Below, piece after piece: positions 1 to 5,602 of a stretch of DNA of 6,496 nucleotides. This DNA is from Neptuniibacter sp. (GTDB lineage: Bacteria > Pseudomonadota > Gammaproteobacteria > Pseudomonadales > Balneatricaceae). The translations under genes and the position numbers were made by a program. The stretch is from the NCBI GenBank assembly GCA_030149405.1, contig JASBRM010000202.1, positions 1-6,496 on the forward strand. Direction: 5' to 3'. The notes under the pieces were generated by a model. The model was not told the DNA's origin and made no database searches. It saw only the letters and a list, made by a program, of their open reading frames with translations. Position 1 is the stretch's first letter. Each line of letters starts with the position of its first letter.

Positions 1-2
1 AG

Positions 3-719
3 CCTCCAACTGAAAAGGCACAGGCTATTTTTCAGCACAGTACAGAGCTTATGGATACGCTCTTGTCGCAGGCGCCAACCGCTGAGTTAATTTACGATAG
101 TTCAGAGGCAATAAAGGACCTTGCTGGTTTTATTGTTGAAGACGATGAAGTATCCAATCGCCTTCTGGCCATCACATCGCATGACTATTACACCTACACC
201 CATAGCGTGAATGTGGGCCTGAAATCCCTTTTGATTGCAAAAAAACTATTGAAAACAACGGATGCTGAGTTGCTAAGAGAGCTGGGTGTTGGTTTTTTTC
301 TGCATGATATTGGCAAGTCGCAGGTCGATCCGGGTATTCTGAATAAGCCCGGTAAATTAACAGATGAAGAGTTTGAAATAATGAAATCTCACCCGCAAAG
401 AGGGGTGGATCTTCTTCGTTCGGCTAATTCCCTTACTGAAACTGCTCGGATTATTACTGTTCAGCATCATGAGAAGGTGGATGGTTCTGGCTATCCTTAT
501 GGGCTAAAAGGTAAGCAGGTGCATGAGTTTGGGCAGATTTGTGCGCTGGGCGATATTTATGATGCATTAACTGCTGAGCGGTCCTATAAGCAGGGTATGA
601 CGCCATTTGAGGCTTTATCTCTCATGCAGAATAAGATGAGAGGTCATTTTGACGAAAAGTTATTTAATGATTTCATCCTATTGTTTGCTGAAGAATCCCA
701 AAAACTGCTTGAGGCTTAG
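3..719 (+). CDS. HD-GYP domain cyclic-di-GMP phosphodiesterase (5' end outside window)
   Basis: HD-GYP enzymes hydrolyse the second messenger c-di-GMP and so influence the switch between motility and biofilm. The frame is open from the left edge (base 3) to a TAG at 717-719. The Met codon at 51 is probably internal, because the 16 codons before it are also protein-like and such proteins normally carry an N-terminal region (often DUF3391). Numbering from that Met, the metal-site and signature residues are all present: His51 (YTHSV), the HD pair 85-86 with Lys89 (HDIGK), His114 (KSHP), His139-His140, and the full HHEKVDGSGYP signature at 139-149. The downstream GDIYDALTAERSYK block (167-180) is also intact. 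With no visible loss of a key residue, I infer an active phosphodiesterase. The gene converges on gap, 28 bases away, with no clear terminator between them. Its upstream sensor or regulatory domain cannot be seen. Confidence 0.93.
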   Translation, partial: PPTEKAQAIFQHSTELMDTLLSQAPTAELIYDSSEAIKDLAGFIVEDDEVSNRLLAITSHDYYTYTHSVNVGLKSLLIAKKLLKTTDAELLRELGVGFFLHDIGKSQVDPGILNKPGKLTDEEFEIMKSHPQRGVDLLRSANSLTETARIITVQHHEKVDGSGYPYGLKGKQVHEFGQICALGDIYDALTAERSYKQGMTPFEALSLMQNKMRGHFDEKLFNDFILLFAEESQKLLEA

Positions 720-747
720 GTTATTTAGAAGCACTGTAATTGAGGCT

Positions 748-1758
748 TTAATCTAGCCGTGTCCCAATGTAGTTTGCGCAATCCAGCATTCGGTTTGAAA
801 ATCCCCATTCGTTATCATACCAAGCTAGAACTTTGGCTTGTTCTTCGCAAATGGTTGTCTGTGTGCTATCAAAAACACAAGATGCAGGATTGTGATTAAA
901 ATCAACTGAGACTAAGGGTAGGGTGTTATATGCGAGAATACCCTTTAGTTGCCCTTGAGATGCTTGCAGTACGGTTTTATTGATCTCTTCGATTGATGCT
1001 CTTTGGTTTAAGTGAAGCGTAAGATCTACCAGAGATACGTTTGCGGTGGGTACTCTGACTGCCATGCCGCTTAGTTTTCCATTCAGCTCAGGCAGAACAA
1101 GTCCTATGGCAGCAGCGGCGCCGGTTTTGGTAGGTATCATTGAAAAGGTGGCGGCTCTGGATCGATAAGGGTCGCCGGAATTTATATCAACCAGATGTTG
1201 ATCGTTTGTGAAGGCGTGAATAGTTGTCATGCTGCCTGATTTAATTCCAAATGCATCATTTAAGGCTTTTGCTAATGGAGCAAGGCAGTTGGTTGTGCAT
1301 GATGCATTTGAAATAATTCTATGCTCATCTTTCAGAGTGTGGTGGTTGACGCCGAATACGATCGTGGAGTCTGCATCTGATCCCGGTGCTGATATCAAAA
1401 CTCGTTTTGCGCCGCTTTCGATGTGTTCTTGAGCTTTTTCTTTGCTTGTAAACAGTCCAGTGCATTCAAGAACCAGATCAATTTCAAGCTGTTTCCAGGG
1501 TAGGCTTCTGATCTCTTTTTCTTGCAGGTATCTGATTTTGTCGCTGCCTACTTCTATAAGGTTCTCTGAGTGTGTCACAGAAAAAGGGAAGGGGCCGTGC
1601 GTGCTGTCGTATTGGGTTAGATGCGCATTGATTTCGATATTGCCAAGATCATTTATAGCGACTATCTGTATTTTTTCTCTATGAGGGCCTTCATAGAGTG
1701 CTCTAAGAATGTTTCTGCCTATTCTTCCGTAGCCATTGATAGCAATTCTAATTGGCAT
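748..1758 (-). CDS. gap: Type I glyceraldehyde-3-phosphate dehydrogenase
   Basis: This cytoplasmic enzyme interconverts glyceraldehyde-3-phosphate and 1,3-bisphosphoglycerate using NAD(P) in glycolysis and gluconeogenesis. The 336 residues match the usual family length. An N-terminal Rossmann motif GYGRIGR lies at 9-15, and Asp37 in VAINDL is the position that favours NAD. The catalytic block SNASCTTNC gives Cys154, and His181 ([10 protein letters not shown]) is its partner. PTKTGAA (209-215) and the C-terminal [12 protein letters not shown] are also intact. The closest relative I recall is Pseudomonas GapA. Erythrose-4-phosphate dehydrogenase (epd) was considered, but Asp in INDL (Epd has Glu), the HAFTNDQ segment and PTKTGAA argue for GAPDH. 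The ATG at 1758 has a good GGAGA ribosome site at 1765-1769. The gene stands alone: no other glycolytic gene is in view, and it is divergent from the kfrA-like gene. Confidence 0.95.
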   Translation of the reverse strand: MPIRIAINGYGRIGRNILRALYEGPHREKIQIVAINDLGNIEINAHLTQYDSTHGPFPFSVTHSENLIEVGSDKIRYLQEKEIRSLPWKQLEIDLVLECTGLFTSKEKAQEHIESGAKRVLISAPGSDADSTIVFGVNHHTLKDEHRIISNASCTTNCLAPLAKALNDAFGIKSGSMTTIHAFTNDQHLVDINSGDPYRSRAATFSMIPTKTGAAAAIGLVLPELNGKLSGMAVRVPTANVSLVDLTLHLNQRASIEEINKTVLQASQGQLKGILAYNTLPLVSVDFNHNPASCVFDSTQTTICEEQAKVLAWYDNEWGFSNRMLDCANYIGTRLD

Positions 1759-1842
1759 GGTTTGTCTCCATAGCTTAGTGCGTATGTTATTAAGATTAGA
1801 AGATTTAATTTTGGTTCAACGGTGTAATAGGTTGTTAATAGC

Positions 1843-1848
1843 TATAAT
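1843..1848 (+). promoter_or_regulatory. Candidate -10 box (TATAAT) for the kfrA-like gene
   Basis: A perfect TATAAT lies 41 bases before the ATG at 1890, in the region divergent from gap. It touches the left edge of the inverted repeat at 1848-1867, so a protein bound there would block initiation. No convincing -35 hexamer is seen at 16-18 bases upstream, so the promoter call rests on the -10 box and its position only. Confidence 0.4.
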
Positions 1849-1867
1849 ATGTACCAAATAGTACATA
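1848..1867. promoter_or_regulatory. Inverted repeat TATGTAC-N6-GTACATA, candidate operator
   Basis: The two 7-base arms are perfect complements (1848-1854 and 1861-1867) separated by CAAATA. The repeat lies immediately after a TATAAT box and 22 bases before the kfrA-like ATG. Plasmid KfrA of IncP RK2 is known to bind a palindromic operator in its own promoter and repress itself. By analogy I infer that this site is bound by the adjacent product. The same protein could also affect the divergent gap promoter. Binding is not shown by the sequence alone. Confidence 0.55.
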
Positions 1868-1889
1868 CTTGATATCGAAATGGTGTTTT

Positions 1890-2567
1890 ATGAAGTCGAA
1901 TACACAGGAGTTGGCCAAAAAAACGGCAGATGAGCTCTTAAGGGAGGGGGTTCGGCCTACGCAGCAGAATGTTCGGGCTCGAATGGGTAGCGGTTCGATT
2001 ACTACCATTAATAAGGCGTTGAATTCATGGTGGTCTGAACTGGGTGAGCGTTTAAAAGCGAATACTCAGCATCCAATGATTCCTGATCCTGTTGCAGAAA
2101 GCGCGAGTAAGCTTTGGGTTCAGGCTCTTGCGTACGCGGAGAAGTATCTTGAGGAAAGACGGGAGGAGCTGGAGAGTGAATACAGTAGATTGCGGCGTGA
2201 GAACTCTAGTGGTCGATCAGAGGATCAGGCTGAGCTGAAAGAGTTAAGAGCTCAGTGTATGAGGTTGTTGCAGGAGTCTGAGAAGGTGCAAACCTATAAG
2301 CACGAATTGCAGTATAAGCTGGTTGAGAGTGAGAATAGTGTGATGAGATTGCAGGCGGAAAATGAGGCTCTCAAGAGGGAGGTTAAGCAGCTTGAGTCGC
2401 TCGGTGCTAATGGTGACTTGGAGGAATTTATAGAGCTTAAGGTGCTATCCAGATCGTTAAAAGATGAAAATAAACGGCTTAATAAACAAATAGATATGCT
2501 TGTTACTGAAAAATCTGCACTAATGCTTGAAATCGCTCGATTAGAGCAGGACAATCATAGGTCATAA
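1890..2567 (+). CDS. KfrA-like DNA-binding protein with long C-terminal coiled coil
   Basis: The N-terminal 90 residues fit the KfrA N-terminal DNA-binding domain (KfrA_N): a helix ending ELLREGVRPT (15-24), then VRARMGSGSITTINKALNSWW (28-48), an MIPDP segment (63-67) and a LW..A helix (75-80). From about residue 84 to 220 the protein is almost entirely charged heptad-like helix (for example LQAENEALKREVKQL, 154-168), indicating a long coiled coil for self-association. A short Gly/Ser break lies near 106-112 and another at 172-175. Plasmid KfrA proteins are autorepressors that also aid plasmid stability. Chromosomal homologues are mostly uncharacterised, so a repressor or nucleoid-associated role is inference. 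I chose the ATG at 1890 rather than the in-frame TTG at 1869, because the TTG lies next to the operator and adds seven residues outside the domain. Neither start has a clear Shine-Dalgarno. The next gene begins 33 bases downstream. Confidence 0.82.
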   Translation: MKSNTQELAKKTADELLREGVRPTQQNVRARMGSGSITTINKALNSWWSELGERLKANTQHPMIPDPVAESASKLWVQALAYAEKYLEERREELESEYSRLRRENSSGRSEDQAELKELRAQCMRLLQESEKVQTYKHELQYKLVESENSVMRLQAENEALKREVKQLESLGANGDLEEFIELKVLSRSLKDENKRLNKQIDMLVTEKSALMLEIARLEQDNHRS

Positions 2568-2600
2568 GTTTAAAGAAGGCTTAATAAGGGTTTCGTCTGA

Positions 2601-3038
2601 ATGGACATAATGCTCAGTCAAGAAGCGGAAAGGCAAGATATTGTAGAGGCGGTGCGTCAATGCGGTGTAGATGATGCCGTTTGTTGTGCCACTGAAGAGC
2701 TTTTCAAACTGGCGAAGATTGTCTTGGTTCAGGAGGGGCTTAAGGATGTTACATTGCAGCTTCTTGATTCTGATGGTTATGCGATACGCCAGGTAACCAG
2801 TAAGAAAAAAGGAGATGCGCAGAAGCGTGATCAGCTGAATGATCGCCAAAAGAGCGTGATTAAAGCTCTTGAGAAGGTGTTATCCCATTGTCGCAAAGAG
2901 GGGATACAGCTGGTAGGTTACAGTGATGAATTGGTTGCGTTGCCATCGCATGTTTCTCTTGAGGAAATATCGAGCTCTGGTGCTGTAGAGGTTCAGTCAG
3001 ATGGTGTCTACAAAGGTGCTGATGCTGTCATACCTTAG
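2601..3038 (+). CDS. Hypothetical protein, 145 residues
   Basis: I do not recognise this protein. It is a soluble, mixed alpha/beta-looking polypeptide with no signal peptide or membrane segment. Residues 8-47 look helical (with a Cys-Cys pair at 28-29) and lead into a strand-like segment VTLQLLDSDGYAIRQV (50-65). A very basic linker SKKKGDAQKRDQ follows (67-78), then a helix to about residue 100 and an acidic tail with LEEISSSGAVEVQSDG. The ATG at 2601 is preceded by AAGGG at 2586-2590, a spacing of 10, which favours it over the in-frame ATG at 2610. It lies 33 bases after the kfrA-like gene with no terminator between, so the two are probably co-transcribed. A role linked to the kfrA-like protein is only a contextual guess. 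Confidence 0.75.
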   Translation: MDIMLSQEAERQDIVEAVRQCGVDDAVCCATEELFKLAKIVLVQEGLKDVTLQLLDSDGYAIRQVTSKKKGDAQKRDQLNDRQKSVIKALEKVLSHCRKEGIQLVGYSDELVALPSHVSLEEISSSGAVEVQSDGVYKGADAVIP

Positions 3039-3118
3039 GTGTTATATTGCTCTAATAAGTGTTCTTAACTTGTTGTTTTTACTTTAAATGGACTTTCTTT
3101 TCTTTTTGGGATTTTTGA

Positions 3119-3793
3119 ATGACAGATTCTATAAGAATTTTGCTGGTTGATGATCATCCGCTTGTTAGGGCTGGTTTTCAGCGCTTTCTTATTTCAGATG
3201 ACAGTATAGAAATTATCGGCGAGGCTGATAACGGTTTATCTGCCTGTGAGATGTACATGGCTTATCAGCCCGATGTGGTCATTATGGATCTGAATATGCC
3301 AGCTTCCGCGGATTCTGAAGAGCAGGATGCATCTGTGAATGGTGGGCTGGAGGCAATTCGAAGAATAATTTCCCACGACCCAAAAGCAAAGGTTTTGGTG
3401 CTGACAGCCACTGAAACTGATCCTTTCCCTGCGCATGTGCTAAATGCGGGAGCAAAAGGTTTTTTAACAAAGCGCTGCCCGCCGGATGAGCTGCTTGAGG
3501 CCGTAAAGGCTATCTATAGGGGTGAAGAATACATTACGGAAGAGATTCGTGCACGAATCTCTGGAGGCTCTTCAACGACGGCAGAGGCTTCGTTGGCAAG
3601 CCTTACGCGTCGAGAGTTACAGATCTTCTCATTGCTTGCAGAGGGAAAGACAGTTGCTCAGGTGGCTGAGGAAATGTTCCTAAGTCCCAAAACAGTTCAT
3701 GCTCATCGTACCAATATATTTAGAAAACTTGGGATTAGTAATAATTCTGAGCTTGTCCATCTCGCAATTCGGCATAACTTGGTCCAAGCTTAA
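3119..3793 (+). CDS. NarL/FixJ-family two-component response regulator (REC + LuxR-type HTH)
   Basis: This is a transcription factor activated by phosphorylation from a sensor kinase, which is not in this window. The receiver domain (about 5-130) has the acidic pair Asp11-Asp12 in LLVDDHPLVRAGF, phospho-acceptor Asp57 in VVIMDLNMP, Thr97 in VLVLTAT and Lys118 in GFLTKRC. All switch residues are therefore present. A LuxR-type helix-turn-helix follows at about 160-224 (SLTRRELQIFSLLAEGKTVAQVAEEM, then SPKTVHAHRTNIFRKLGI). At 224 residues it is about 10 longer than typical, because 14 residues (62-75, rich in Asp, Glu and Ser) separate Pro61 from the GLEAI helix where about three are usual. The start has only a weak GGGA at 3108-3111 and lies in a T-rich 80-base gap that could hold its own promoter. 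An unrecognised small gene follows 26 bases after the stop. Confidence 0.93.
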   Translation: MTDSIRILLVDDHPLVRAGFQRFLISDDSIEIIGEADNGLSACEMYMAYQPDVVIMDLNMPASADSEEQDASVNGGLEAIRRIISHDPKAKVLVLTATETDPFPAHVLNAGAKGFLTKRCPPDELLEAVKAIYRGEEYITEEIRARISGGSSTTAEASLASLTRRELQIFSLLAEGKTVAQVAEEMFLSPKTVHAHRTNIFRKLGISNNSELVHLAIRHNLVQA

Positions 3794-3805
3794 GACGTAT
3801 CTTGC

Positions 3806-3811
3806 TGAGGG
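3806..3811 (+). promoter_or_regulatory. Ribosome binding site TGAGGG deciding the start at 3820
   Basis: TGAGGG ends 8 bases before the ATG at 3820. It lies inside the extra codons that would be added by the in-frame TTG at 3802, so it argues for the ATG as the true start of the 94-codon gene. Confidence 0.6.
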
Positions 3812-3819
3812 TGTTACTT

Positions 3820-4104
3820 ATGGATGGTTTGGATTTTACTGAACTTCATCTTGAGACTGAGCTGCTATGGAATGAAATATCCATAGGAGACAGTGTAATG
3901 CTCGACGCAGATCTCTATGAATCCAATATCTTCAAGTTAAGAAAACATCACATGTATGAGGTGGTCGCCAAGGTGCAAAGCCTGGCGCCGGAACCGTCAA
4001 TGCTTGTAGTTGAATCTGACATAACAGGCGATCTTATAAAGCTTCATCCTGCGCTCCTTTGTAGTTACCAGGCTTCAGGTAATCATAATTTCCAATCTCA
4101 ATAA
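3820..4104 (+). CDS. Hypothetical small protein, 94 residues, downstream of the response regulator
   Basis: I do not recognise this protein. It starts at an ATG with a well-spaced TGAGGG. The N-terminus is acidic (MDGLDFTELHLETELLWNE). The middle looks like a run of short beta strands, with IGDSVML, HHMYEVVAKVQSL, SMLVVES and DLIKLHPALLCSY at about 21-84. A glycine-turn/strand pattern of this kind would be compatible with a small SH3-like beta barrel, but that is inference from hydrophobicity alone. No membrane segment or signal peptide is present. It begins 26 bases after the response-regulator stop, so it is very likely translated from the same mRNA and may be a partner or target of that pathway. 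A short 6-bp palindrome overlaps its stop codon. Confidence 0.7.
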   Translation: MDGLDFTELHLETELLWNEISIGDSVMLDADLYESNIFKLRKHHMYEVVAKVQSLAPEPSMLVVESDITGDLIKLHPALLCSYQASGNHNFQSQ

Positions 4105-4144
4105 GTAAGTTCTTACTATGGCTGTAACGGTTATGTGACGAAGG

Positions 4145-4174
4145 TTCTTAAAAATACAAATATTCGCATAATAT
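4145..4174 (+). promoter_or_regulatory. Possible weak promoter (TTCTTA - 18 - TAATAT)
   Basis: TTCTTA at 4145-4150 and TAATAT at 4169-4174 are 18 bases apart in a very AT-rich stretch. The -10 half is inside the palindrome at 4167-4182. If real, it would transcribe the structured gap towards the terminator at 4323-4353. The match is weak and AT-rich DNA gives many such hits by chance. Confidence 0.25.
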
Positions 4175-4182
4175 ATATTATG
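4167..4182. repeat. Perfect 16-base AT-rich palindrome (CATAATATATATTATG)
   Basis: The 16 bases equal their own reverse complement with no central spacer. Such symmetry suits binding by a dimeric regulator and also supplies a -10-like TATTAT/ATAATA on both strands. It lies in a gap with no supported gene, 62 bases after the 94-codon gene. AT-rich sequence makes palindromes more frequent by chance, so function is uncertain. Confidence 0.4.
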
Positions 4183-4353
4183 TTAAATAGAATGTTTGTT
4201 TCTTATAGGTGTCATCTCCTATTGTTGGTTCCAGCTTCAGTTGAAGTATTGTCCAGGCGGTTGAAGCTCTCTTATTTCGTGCGGAGAGCTTCGAAGAATT
4301 GTTTTATGCGGGTAAAGTACCGAAAAGAACAGCGTAGCGTACGCTGCTCTTTT
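4183..4353 (+). ncRNA. Candidate structured small RNA or long 3' UTR
   Basis: There is no convincing protein gene here, but several hairpin elements precede a strong terminator. ATAGG/CCTAT pairs at 4205-4209 with 4218-4222. GAAGCTCTC at 4263-4271 pairs perfectly with GAGAGCTTC at 4284-4292 around a 12-base loop. AGCTTCA at 4233-4239 could instead pair with TGAAGCT at 4262-4268, which would disrupt the main hairpin. The whole could be an independent RNA started near 4180, or the 3' untranslated end of the response-regulator transcript. No known RNA family is recognised. Confidence 0.22.
4323..4353. terminator. Bidirectional rho-independent terminator
   Basis: Fourteen-base arms (AAAAGAACAGCGTA at 4323-4336 and TACGCTGCTCTTTT at 4340-4353) flank a GCG loop, with a single mismatch. 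In a + strand transcript that mismatch is A-C. In the - strand transcript it becomes a G-U pair, so the stem is continuous in that direction. Each strand ends its hairpin with a short U run. It sits between convergent genes, 218 bases after the stop at 4104 and 32 bases after the stop of the small - strand gene ending at 4386, and probably serves both. Confidence 0.8.
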
Positions 4354-4385
4354 GGCTCATATTCGGGATTAAATTGCATCATTCA

Positions 4386-4655
4386 TTAATGATGCTTTTG
4401 GTAGATGTGATCTAGTTTGTTCAGAAATGTGTTCAACTGGTTTTTTTGTTCATATTTAACTTGGTAGGTGTTGTGAAACATTACGTCCAATCTCACTGAA
4501 GAGTCGTACAGCGAAATGTTGTAGCCATCATGGCTATGCTCGGCGTAAACACCTGAGTAACTATAGTGCCCGTGACCGTCCTTGAGGCCATGATCAAGAA
4601 TACAATTGAACACGCTGAGTGTTTTCAAAACATCAATTCTATTGTCTGTTTCCAT
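4386..4655 (-). CDS. Small DUF3081-like protein, 89 residues
   Basis: The protein resembles the DUF3081 family of short gammaproteobacterial proteins as I remember it. It has an N-terminal helix with IDVLKTLSVFNCILDHG, a short G..Y.YSG turn, a block EHSHDGYNISLYDSSVRLDVMFHNTYQVKYE (residues 38-68) and a C-terminal helix LNTFLNKLDHIYQ. The HDGY.I.L.D and V.F.HN.Y pattern is the main reason for the call. The function of the family is unknown to me. I start it at the ATG at 4655, which has AAAGG at 4663-4667. A longer in-frame TTG start at 4679 would put that site inside the gene. It is histidine- and tyrosine-rich near the end, with no signal or membrane segment. It appears to be a single-gene unit ending at the terminator 32 bases downstream. 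Confidence 0.7.
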   Translation of the reverse strand: METDNRIDVLKTLSVFNCILDHGLKDGHGHYSYSGVYAEHSHDGYNISLYDSSVRLDVMFHNTYQVKYEQKNQLNTFLNKLDHIYQKHH

Positions 4656-4662
4656 CCCGATA

Positions 4663-4667
4663 CCTTT
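4663..4667 (-). promoter_or_regulatory. Ribosome binding site AAAGG deciding the start at 4655
   Basis: On the - strand AAAGG is followed by TATCGGG and then the ATG at 4655, a spacing of seven. This supports the 89-residue form over the TTG-initiated one. Confidence 0.5.
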
Positions 4668-4742
4668 ATGTATTTTCAATCTGTTGTTGGTCGCTCTTCT
4701 ATCTGTGTTTTCGTACGTAATTGTTCAGAAGTTGGATGGTAG

Positions 4743-4762
4743 CGATTTCTTTCAAGAAATCG
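4743..4762. repeat. Inverted repeat CGATTTCTT-TC-AAGAAATCG
   Basis: The two 9-base arms at 4743-4751 and 4754-4762 are perfect complements with a two-base centre. As RNA it would form an 8-bp stem with a four-base loop. No U run follows on either strand, so it does not look like a standard terminator. Its place about 90 bases upstream of the small - strand gene makes an operator possible. It could also cap the 3' end of the SDR transcript. Confidence 0.45.
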
Positions 4763-4888
4763 GACAGAGAAATTAAGTCCCTTATTTCAAAAAAACGGAG
4801 TAATGAGTACTGGACGGGAATAGAGGATAGGGGTTGAATGGCGTTGTTGGGATAATTCAGCTCCCCTATTCTTTTCTTGTGGGCGAAT

Positions 4889-5554
4889 TTACCAAGGAAG
4901 AACCTCACCGTTGGAGTGCCAGAAGGTGCCGCTATTCGTCAAATTAAGTTCTTCAATGCGCTGTGCTAGTCTTTCGGCGGCCTGATCTGGTGTTATATCT
5001 CCTACTCCACCGATCATTTCGGTACCTACAAGCCCTGGGTGCAGGATCGCTACGGATACTTCTTTGGGTTTTAAGTCATGCGCTAAAGAAACTGAGGCAA
5101 TGTTGAGAGCGGCTTTCGACATGCGATAGCCGTATCTTCCGCCGCTGGTGTTGTCTGCGACAGAACCCATTCGGCTCGTGATTACAGCAGCTTTTGCGGG
5201 TTTTGCAAAATTGCCAATCAGCGCTTCAGTAACCAGTAATGGAGCAAGAGCATTGGTTTCAAATTGCTGGCGGATTGTTGAGGTGTTTATCTGACCAAGA
5301 ATCTCATTCCTCAAAATCCCCGCGTTGTTGATCAGTAGATCGATTTTGATGCCTTTTAATGCGGCAACAAGTTTGTTGATGCCTTCTTCGCGGGTAACAT
5401 CTACGCCCTCTATGATATTCACGCCCAGTGCCTTTAATTCTGGTGAGGCGCTTCTGCATACGGCATAAACGGTGTTGCCACTCTTTGAATAGAGGCTTGA
5501 AAATGATAGTCCGATACCTCTGTTGGCGCCGGTGATTACAACAGTTTTGGTCAT
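4889..5554 (-). CDS. Short-chain dehydrogenase/reductase (classical SDR, C-factor-like)
   Basis: This is a cytoplasmic NAD(P)-dependent oxidoreductase of unknown substrate. The Rossmann glycine motif TGANRGIG lies at 8-15, NNAG at 76-79 and structural Asn101 in FETNALAP. Catalytic Ser127 (ITSRMGS) and the YxxxK pair Tyr143-Lys147 (YRMSK) are present, and HPG follows at 172-174. All catalytic residues are therefore in place. Arg12 in the glycine loop and Arg34 after the second strand are compatible with NADP preference, by inference. The 221 residues are at the short end of the classical SDR range. The best general resemblance I can name is to CsgA/C-factor-type SDRs. The ATG at 5554 has GGAG eight bases upstream. 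The gene lies 48 bases after the CobW-type GTPase on the same strand, and the two are likely one operon. Confidence 0.9.
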   Translation of the reverse strand: MTKTVVITGANRGIGLSFSSLYSKSGNTVYAVCRSASPELKALGVNIIEGVDVTREEGINKLVAALKGIKIDLLINNAGILRNEILGQINTSTIRQQFETNALAPLLVTEALIGNFAKPAKAAVITSRMGSVADNTSGGRYGYRMSKAALNIASVSLAHDLKPKEVSVAILHPGLVGTEMIGGVGDITPDQAAERLAQRIEELNLTNSGTFWHSNGEVLPW

Positions 5555-5602
5555 TTCTAAGACTCCTGTGATTTTGTGATTTAATTTGATTTGTTTGGCG
5601 GA

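Larger units (their letters stand above)
4656..4888. other. Intergenic region without a supported gene
   Basis: About 230 bases lie between the stop of the SDR gene and the small DUF3081-like gene. The stretch holds the 9-bp-arm inverted repeat at 4743-4762, a CGTACG palindrome near 4715 and presumably the promoter of the small gene. I could not identify a -35/-10 pair with confidence. An open stretch starting from GTG at 4908 runs through it, but its residues look random. Confidence 0.5.

Noticed and set aside
709..748. Nine-base direct repeat TTGAGGCTT at 709-717 and 740-748
   Set aside because: It is short, and the copies lie at the ends of two convergent coding regions. No further copies or mobile-element context were seen, so it is probably chance.
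748..1758. Erythrose-4-phosphate dehydrogenase (epd) as an alternative identity
   Set aside because: INDL with Asp, HAFTNDQ and PTKTGAA match GAPDH; Epd has INEL and a different segment after the catalytic Cys.
2562..2849. A 95-codon - strand open frame opposite the 145-residue gene, and similar opposite-strand frames within gap and the SDR gene
   Set aside because: They are antisense to better supported coding regions, lack ribosome sites and have random-looking composition.
3060..3093. Promoter for the response regulator in the T-rich 80-base gap
   Set aside because: TTTAAA at 3083-3088 could be a -10, but no acceptable -35 at the right spacing was found, so I did not list it as a feature.
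4104..4117. AGTAAG-TT-CTTACT palindrome over the stop of the 94-codon gene
   Set aside because: The 6-base arms with a two-base centre make a weak hairpin with no U run, so I do not call it a terminator.
4135..4389. An 84-codon + strand open frame starting with GTG
   Set aside because: It has no ribosome site, unusual basic composition, and runs through the hairpins and the full terminator at 4323-4353 into the end of the convergent gene.
4699..4908. A 69-codon - strand open frame starting with GTG and overlapping the SDR stop
   Set aside because: It has a weak start context, residues without recognisable family features, and runs through the inverted repeat at 4743-4762. There is not enough support to call it a gene.
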